The notes below the pieces were generated by a model, which ran no database searches, had not been told where the DNA came from, and saw only the letters and a program-made list of their open reading frames with translations. The position numbers and the translations under genes are program-made. This document shows, in pieces, positions 58,001-64,000 of a DNA stretch of 64,000 nt. Each line of letters begins with the position of its first letter. Position 1 is the stretch's first letter. Source of the DNA: Micropterix aruncella (Eukaryota > Arthropoda > Insecta > Lepidoptera > Micropterigidae); the NCBI GenBank assembly GCA_944548615.1, contig OX155976.1:9583330-9647329 (forward strand), in the 5' to 3' direction.

Positions 58001-58848
58001 AAATATATTTAAGCCGCCTCCTGCCTATTTTCCTACTTAGGCATAACGGCTTCACAATCTTCTCGTATCGTACGATAATATTATTTATTTATTGTATTTT
58101 CCTGTTGCTGAAGGCATATCTTAAATATATATACAATAGACTGTTTGCTAAGTGGACGTAAGGTCCATTTTTACTTATCATTAGATACACTATGATTAAA
58201 TAATCTAACAAGTTGTTGGCAAATCTAACAAGATCGGTTGGCAACGCTGCCTGAACACTTATGAAAGTAAACACTTCTTCGGTATAATTTAAAAAGTGCC
58301 AATAAAACCCAAATATTTCGACGGAAATCATTGTAACACAATCAATACGGAGAAGTAACATCGTTTGCGCCATAAAACAGTCACAGATACAACGGATCAA
58401 ATAAATGGTAAACAAAATTATTGCTGTGTTGTAAAAATAACTCCAAGAATACCCCCAAGTATATTGGCAACTGTCATATCGCTTTCTGGCGTTGCCAGCT
58501 TGGGCAATAATCACAGAATATGAACATCACGGAAATTTTGATGAAACAGGAGAGTAATATTATTAACGCATATTAATCCAAAGAATTCACTAAGAAATCT
58601 AGAACTGTCCACGACAAGGATAACAAGACAAAGACTGAAAAAAAAAACTCGGAATGAACATCTAAAAATCAAAGTTTTAAAAATTCAACACCTCAAACTA
58701 GAGCAACAAAACAGAATGAATTCGCAAAATACATGAGGTATCCGCATACTGGAAATGATGATTATTCAAACCATTACCTTAATTCAATGTGTCACCATTG
58801 ATTATAAATGGTTTTAAATTGATTAACGCTACGTCTTTTGTTTTTAAC
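58001..58848. other. Unassigned DNA
   Basis: A long minus-strand frame (58089-58514) is hydrophobic and AT-driven, with no motif; not called. Confidence 0.45.
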
Positions 58849-58880
58849 ACAACGGGCGAACCCGTCCCCCAGAGCGTTTA
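58849..58880 (-). mobile_element. Retroposon RP, end fragment
   Basis: ACAACGGGCGAACCCGTCCC is the RP 3' end (antisense); the rest of the element is missing. Confidence 0.55.
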
Positions 58881-59217
58881 ATGATATCAGTGGACACGCC
58901 TAGTGTACCCTTAACCAGAAAATTTTCTATCATGACGTACTCGCGAGATGATACCCGCTTGTAAGTACATAGTTATGACATTGATGGCAAGGCACTATCA
59001 CGAGTGAATCAAATAACAGACCTAGGAGTAATCTTTGTCTCATGGTTAATATACAGATAGCACATTTACACCCTAGTTGACATTTCTTACAAATTTCCAG
59101 GTTTTGAAATGAGGAACATGAGGCAGTTCAACAATACATTTGTCATGTGCCTCCTATTCAATTACCTAATTCGTAGCAGAATAGAAGTCAAAGCGGGAAT
59201 ATGGTGTCTTTATGTTT
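58881..59217. other. Unassigned DNA
   Basis: Nothing recognised. Confidence 0.5.
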
Positions 59218-59300
59218 GCTAATCTGTATGGATGTTTGCTAATCTGTATCTGACTTGTATACCAGTATACTAATAAAATGAATATGACTATGAATATAAA
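59218..59300 (+). mobile_element. LINE 3' tail, same family as 9150-9240
   Basis: Two GTTTGCTAATCTGTAT units, CTTGTATACCAGTATACTAA, then AATAAAATGAATATGAC and GAATAT repeats. Confidence 0.75.
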
Positions 59301-59505
59301 TATGTTAAAAAGCTACATATCCAGGCTGAGGAGTATACAGAAACGCTTTCTGATGCCCCTGTACTTTAAACAGTATGGATATTATCGATTTCTATACCCT
59401 ACGCTACGGCATTTATTCTAGGGATGGTTAAGTACAATCGTTAAGCGTGAGAAGATATTGGCTGGCAATCTGCCAGATATATAAACTGTTTAGGGGGTTC
59501 CTTAA
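59301..59505 (+). pseudogene. LINE ORF2 C-terminal fragment
   Basis: Reads SYISRLRSIQKRFLMPLYFK, then QYGYYRFLYPTLR, then a VKREKIL..NLPDI segment with stops. The QKRFLRYLYFKxYGYYPxLYPT signature is typical of a Jockey-group LINE tail. Confidence 0.7.
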
Positions 59506-60192
59506 TAAACCGACCATTCTAAGATTACTACCATGCTATTGGAGCCACCGTCCATATTTGGACGGTGAAATTAGCACACCTGCAAAGTACGGTAATGGCG
59601 TTTCTTAGCAATCACGTAATTACATAGGTAAATATATAGGTAGTATGCAGTATAAAAGTTTTTAAAAAGCAGTACCTAGTGTTATAAGATAATTGCATAT
59701 ATGTGTGTAAAACCGTTTTATATTCCGCTTTAATATTGCTCTATCTCGTTCGCTATAGTTCAGAAAAATAGTCTATAGTCTATAGTTGAACAATAATATT
59801 AATAATATAGTAGTACCAGTGCGTTTTCCAAGCAATACACCAATGTTATATGACTATGATTTAAAATGCAATTTTATGAATAATATGATTTATAATTTAT
59901 TGATTTCGTAATCCAAGATCAAAATGATTACGAAATAGGTATAGTAAAATTAAATAATACACAAAATTAACATTAAAAAAATATAAATAATCTTGAATAA
60001 AAAAAGGTAGTCCAAAATTATTATGTTATAAATACAAAGAAAAATTATTATTTAATAATAATAAAAACCAGAATTCACTTTTGTATGCATATTATAGATA
60101 ATTTACATTGTCAAAAATGTGAGGGAGTGTAAAATTTTGTGTGTATAAATGTGTTGCTATTTTCGAAATATCACGAGGATACATTCAGTTTA
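59506..60192. other. AT-rich DNA with a MITE M3 end
   Basis: 59722-59766 (TCCGCTTTAATATTGCTCTA, CTCGTTCG) matches the M3 terminal repeat. Remainder unassigned. Confidence 0.5.
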
Positions 60193-60614
60193 CACGACTG
60201 CCTAACAAAAAATGAGTGTAATGTGTTCAGGGTTCATCTATGTATGTATGTTCTTCATTTCGTTATTCCACAGTAACTTCTATAAACGCTGCAACCGATT
60301 TACAAGTGTGTTATATTGATAGAATCGTTATATCATCCCGAGTATCACAGGGTACCTAAACTTCCCAAATATCAAGTACGTAGTTGTCTAAATGTCCAAA
60401 TGTCAATAAATTAACTTGAATATATCGTGTTTAGTATCAAATGAAAGGTCTGATTGATGACATTCCAAAAATATACATGTATCTATATTGCTAAATGCAT
60501 AAGCCACACATACATAAAAAGCCACACATATATAAAAAACCGTTACAAAAATAAATATAAATACGATAGTTTATTTTCTGTATAGTAGGTATAATATAAA
60601 TACAATAGTCGTGT
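60193..60614 (+). mobile_element. Repeat R4, most complete copy
   Basis: Left end ACACGACTGCCTAACAAAAA; right end AATAGTCGTGTTTTTT. In other copies the right end inverted is ACACGACTGCCATTACAAAA, giving inverted termini of about 20 bp. A non-coding element of about 420 bp; class probably DNA transposon MITE. Confidence 0.7.
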
Positions 60615-61312
60615 TTTTTATTCTTTTTAATATATTTGTTTTACTAATTAATCACTGAATGAGGCATTTTTTTATAACCGCCTAGGTCAGTCGGAATATA
60701 TCGGTGTTTTCATAAAATATTGATTAATCTTGGATCTGCGTAGGCAGACTAGCGCAACATCTGGCGACAATATCCGAGCCCTTACGACTCGTGATGTATT
60801 CGCTTTGATTTCAGTTTAGTTGAGAAGCTACTGTCTTGGTATACTGTGCCTCCAACAAGGAAGAGCATAAGGAATCATACAGACGATATAATTCCTTCAG
60901 AAAAATATGTCATAATAATTAAATTTAATTGCTACTATATGTCAATTAATCGTCATAAATTCCGTTTTAAAATTGATTATTTTGTTAAAAACTGTTACAT
61001 TTCGATTTCATACATATTTTGTACAACAAATAATAAAGGTTGAATAATTAACTAACCGGAGATTAAAATTTGTGTTATGGTTGTGAAATGGCATGGTGAC
61101 CGCGGCAGTGAGTGGACATTGACCCCAAAATGGGCTAATTCACACACAGTGACCGGAGTAACGGACGTCCGTACGCAGAGGATGAACCGTAGCGGCGTGC
61201 TACGGCGTAGCACCCGTAGCAGCCCTACCAGTCACAGGCCTCGCTACGCCCGCGAAGCGTAGGCTTAAATTTTCTCCGATGACGCACGACGATAGCCTGG
61301 CCGCATTAAATA
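60615..61312. other. Unassigned DNA with a GC-rich hairpin region
   Basis: ACGGACGTCCGT palindrome (61161-61172) and GTGCTAC-GGC-GTAGCAC hairpin (61197-61213). The frame 61077-61262 is not convincing. Confidence 0.5.
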
Positions 61313-61440
61313 ATAATAATATAAATAATAATTTTATTCATTCAAAAACATAAATTAACAATTGCTTTAATTGCAGAATCTGTCTAACTAGGCCATAGCC
61401 CGTACCAAGGAACACTCTATGTATGGCAAAGATTTATTCA
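61313..61440 (-). mobile_element. LINE 3' UTR fragment
   Basis: Matches 42142-42260; on the minus strand it ends in AATAAAATTATTATTTATAT. Confidence 0.6.
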
Positions 61441-61960
61441 TGTTCACATAGTACTAAAGGAGCACTAACGGAGAACTAAAGGAGACTATAACTAAAGGAG
61501 AATGGGCATTTAATTACGAAAGTTTACCCAGAGCGTAAAAATTAAGAATTTATTATAATTAATGTAGTGCTTCTGCAGAGAAGCAAAAATATCAAAATTC
61601 ATCTCTATTAATCTACGTCGTATTGAAAAGATACACATCCGAAATTGTGTATATCTGGATGATTTTGTGAAATAAACTAGTTATTCCAATCTAGTCTTTC
61701 AAATCAGAATTATAGAAATTTGTGAAATAGGGCTTATTATGTAGGTATTTAGAGTTTGTTATAAGTCGTTATTTAAATCAACAGCTGAACTGAAATCCAA
61801 TACAAAAACAAAAATCAATCCAGTACAGAGCCAGAATATGAAAACAGAATCATATAAAAACAGAAAACACTCGGAACATCCCAACGTAAAATCAGATCAA
61901 ATCAAATCAATTATAGTCTTAAAAACTAATACACAGTTGCATAGACATGGTTTTATTATA
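61441..61960 (-). other. Unassigned DNA ending in a LINE tail
   Basis: 61885-61945 on the minus strand (TGTGTATTAGTTTTTAAGAC then GATTTGATTTGAT) matches the plus-strand tail at 63690-63738. Confidence 0.55.
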
Positions 61961-62690
61961 AAATCGAAGACTATCGCGGTTGTTTGACATTATAAATAGG
62001 ATAGAAAACGAATTTACCACATGAAATTTGTAGCACCCGACGTTTCGGTGACGTTGCAGCCGCTACGTAATACCACTGCAAACCCCGGGTGTGTATAACG
62101 TTGAATGCAGTTGCGGTCTACCCTGCGTTGGACAAACGAAACGGCCCATAGCCCCGCGACTGATATAACACATCAAAGCTGTAAAAACGTTCAGCGAGAA
62201 AAATCAGCGATCTGCAAACATATATTGGATAGCGGAAGTAACTACTGGATACAGTTTCAAAATCCCATTGTGCTATCCAAGGAACGATTCCACTTTCCTC
62301 GCATGATCCGGGAAGCCATTGAAATAAGAAGAACCACGCACTTCAATAGAGACGACGGTTACAAACTCTCTTCTACGTGGAACCCTCTTCTTAAAATGTT
62401 CCCGCCGCCGAACGCCGAACGCAAGGACGTAAGACATGATACAGTGAGTGTTGTGTGCAAGACGGATTTTCAAAATTCGCGCGCTCCAAGACCGCCCCCC
62501 CACCACCGTTATAACCTACGCAGTGGCGGCAGCGGTATGCGGCCTACCCGCAAAACAACGGATTGACAGCTCTTTCAGTCTATCCTGGACAACGGGGGCT
62601 GCAACGTCACCGAATCGTCGGGTGCTAAAAATTTCACTCGGTAAATTCGTTTTCTATCCTATTTATAATGGTTTTATTACATTTACAATA
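61961..62690 (+). pseudogene. Penelope-like retroelement remnant (copy 2) with inverted termini
   Basis: The left terminus 61961-62069 and right terminus 62590-62670 are inverted copies. Both contain ATTATAAATAGGATAGAAAA, CGAATTTACC, GCACCCGACG and GACGTTGCAGCC. Between them is the GIY-YIG region: YNVECSCGLPCVGQTKRPI (62093-62150), a frameshift, then EKSAICKHILDSGSNYWIQF, SKERFHFPRMIREAIEIRR and HFNRDDGYKLSSTWNPLLK. A basic Pro-rich C-terminal tail ends at 62566. The RT domain is absent, so this is a dead, internally deleted copy. GIY-YIG nucleases cut target DNA for insertion of these elements. Confidence 0.82.
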
Positions 62691-63654
62691 TTGATATATT
62701 AAATTCTTAATTCTATTAATAATGCTAAGAAGAATGCTTACTTGTAAGAGTGTATCTAAAGTGTGTATATAGGTATTATTGTACAATTAAATCGAGTCTC
62801 ACCATTTAGTTAGATTGATAAAAACCACCTAGGTAGAAATTAACTCAAGATTAATTATTAATTATTTTAAATAAAATAAATAATGTAATGTAATAAAAAT
62901 AAAAATAAGTTTTTTTAAGCATCTTTAAAATATCAATTCTTTTTAAATAACGATAAAATTAAAAAAAAAATTTTTATGAATAAAGTAAAATAAAATGTCT
63001 TATGTGATTACAGTGCAAATAAAAATAGTCAATATGTTATTAATATGCACCTAATTTAATGGAGGATCGAAAACGGACCAGTCGCATAATCTTACCTGCC
63101 ATCTATACTTTTTTTTTTTTTTTAGTAGGGCACTGGTCACAGGCTATGCATTTGCTGGACATCTTTATTATAGCTAATATAGATAGCGAGTATTTCGTAA
63201 ATAGATATTACACAGGATCTCGTAGAACGGTCGAAATATCGTACAATATCGATCACTAGTATTTCGGCAAATTAAAATGTGACCGTCCAGACGGTATTTG
63301 TTTAAATGAATGTCTAATAGATCGAAGATTTGCCAATAAAAAACTATGTTTATCTCGTTACTTACAGAGTCAATCTTCACAAATTCCTCAAAATACATGC
63401 ACTGTAGGATCCACTTGGCAGTAGTAGCTTTTAGAGAGAAAATTTACTTGTTATACAATATTTATCCTCGATTTCACGGGAGCAATCAAAAATGCGTGTG
63501 CGCACAGTGACAATAATCAATATATTCCTAATACTTAATTCTATAGCATCTATATTTAATTATACAATAATACCTTCTTCATTCTTACGAGTAACCTTTT
63601 ATGTTTTGATTAGTAGTAGAAGAATTTGACCATTAAAAAAGAATTCAATGATAT
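62691..63654. other. AT-rich intergenic DNA
   Basis: Poly-A/T runs and no supported gene. Open frames at 63059-63398 lack motifs. Confidence 0.5.
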
Positions 63655-63740
63655 CACGGCCAAATGTAATACAACTGTCTATACAACTATGTATTAGTTT
63701 TTAAGACAATAAACTATTTGATTTGATTTGATTTGATACA
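63655..63740 (+). mobile_element. LINE 3' tail with (GATTT)n
   Basis: TGTATTAGTTTTTAAGACAA, then AATAAACTATT, then four GATTT repeats. Confidence 0.65.
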
Positions 63741-63749
63741 ATGCTGCCG

Positions 63750-64000
63750 TCGTAAATGAAAACACAGTAACTTCATTTACTGTGTTTATACAAGTTTTGT
63801 TCTTTAAAATCACGAGTTGTAGTACTATAAGGTAAATTTTTCGGTTTGTCTGTCGATGGATAGTTACCGAGATACCTTAGATAAAAACACAGTAGGTACT
63901 TTAAAAAAAATCTGAATATTTTAAATAAAAAACACAGTATGTATATTTTTTTAAGTTAAAATACAGTACATTAACATATTATTTACTGTGATCTTTTTTA
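63750..64000. repeat. Cluster of AAACACAGTA motifs in both orientations
   Basis: AACACAGTA or its complement occurs at about 63761, 63779 (inverted), 63884, 63930 and 63986 (inverted), with a weaker ACAGTAC at 63963. The first two form an AAACACAGTAA/TTACTGTGTTT hairpin. Confidence 0.7.

Noticed and set aside
58089..58514. 141-codon minus-strand frame
   Set aside because: Hydrophobic AT-driven composition, no motif, no splice or promoter context.
60720..60790. Possible LTR primer-binding site (TGGCGACAATATCCGAG)
   Set aside because: No LTR pair, polypurine tract or gag/pol sequence around it.

Overview
This is an AT-rich, repeat-dominated eukaryotic window with no intact long protein-coding gene. 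It looks like insect DNA, most probably from a moth or butterfly. The basis is the mix of elements: Helitron-type non-autonomous elements (A|TC...CTAG|T with a 3' hairpin), TTAA-flanked piggyBac-like MITEs, 5'-truncated LINE tails of several clades, two Penelope-like (GIY-YIG) remnants, a Tc1-like transposase relic, and a GC-richer retroposon family of about 670 bp. The organism call is an inference from repeat types, not from a marker gene.

Layout. 1-12 kb: LINE C-terminal relics (2.0, 8.7, 11.0 kb), a Penelope remnant (2.7-3.5 kb), piggyBac-like MITEs (4.3-5.4 kb), a retroposon (5.4 kb), two Helitrons in a row (6.1-7.8 kb), a LINE RNase H relic (9.2-9.8 kb), a tRNA-like sequence (10.15 kb) and a palindromic pentamer array (10.3-10.5 kb). 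12-21 kb: a LINE reverse transcriptase split by a retroposon, a self-nested retroposon (15.2-16.2 kb), MITEs, a degenerate 8-bp repeat (18.7-19.1 kb) and an exon-like ORF (20.1-20.4 kb).

21.05-35.3 kb is the centrepiece. It is a 14-kb block of four consecutive (TA)n-bounded units: a palindrome (D), an array of 623-bp monomers (A) and two arrays of 588-bp monomers (B1, B2). Each unit ends in an inverted copy of its own monomer, so each has terminal inverted repeats. A fifth related unit (C, 45.8-46.0 kb) is a short perfect palindrome between two (TA)n tracts inside a TTAA-flanked element. A, B, C and D are diverged homologues. Where their outer edges can be compared, four of the six compared edges fall at or near the same terminal motif (about TGATTGGTTTTGTGTA) next to (TA)n. 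I read this as an undescribed family of TA-microsatellite-bounded, palindromic, satellite-forming elements.

35-64 kb: nested MITEs, four Helitrons, three retroposon copies, an RTE-type LINE (51 kb), a LINE with a nearly intact 3' half of its ORF (52-53.4 kb), a Helitron carrying a fragment of its N-terminal protein (54-55 kb), Tc1 and LINE relics (56 kb), LINE tails, and a second Penelope remnant (62 kb) with clear inverted termini.

Host-gene candidates are weak: exon-like pieces at 20142-20409, 36680-36776, 39888-39998, 48240-48539 and 57141-57371 (+ strand), and 57743-58000 (- strand). The first five could belong to one or more large-intron genes, but nothing here ties them together. Element boundaries were found by eye and may be off by a few to tens of bases where elements are decayed.
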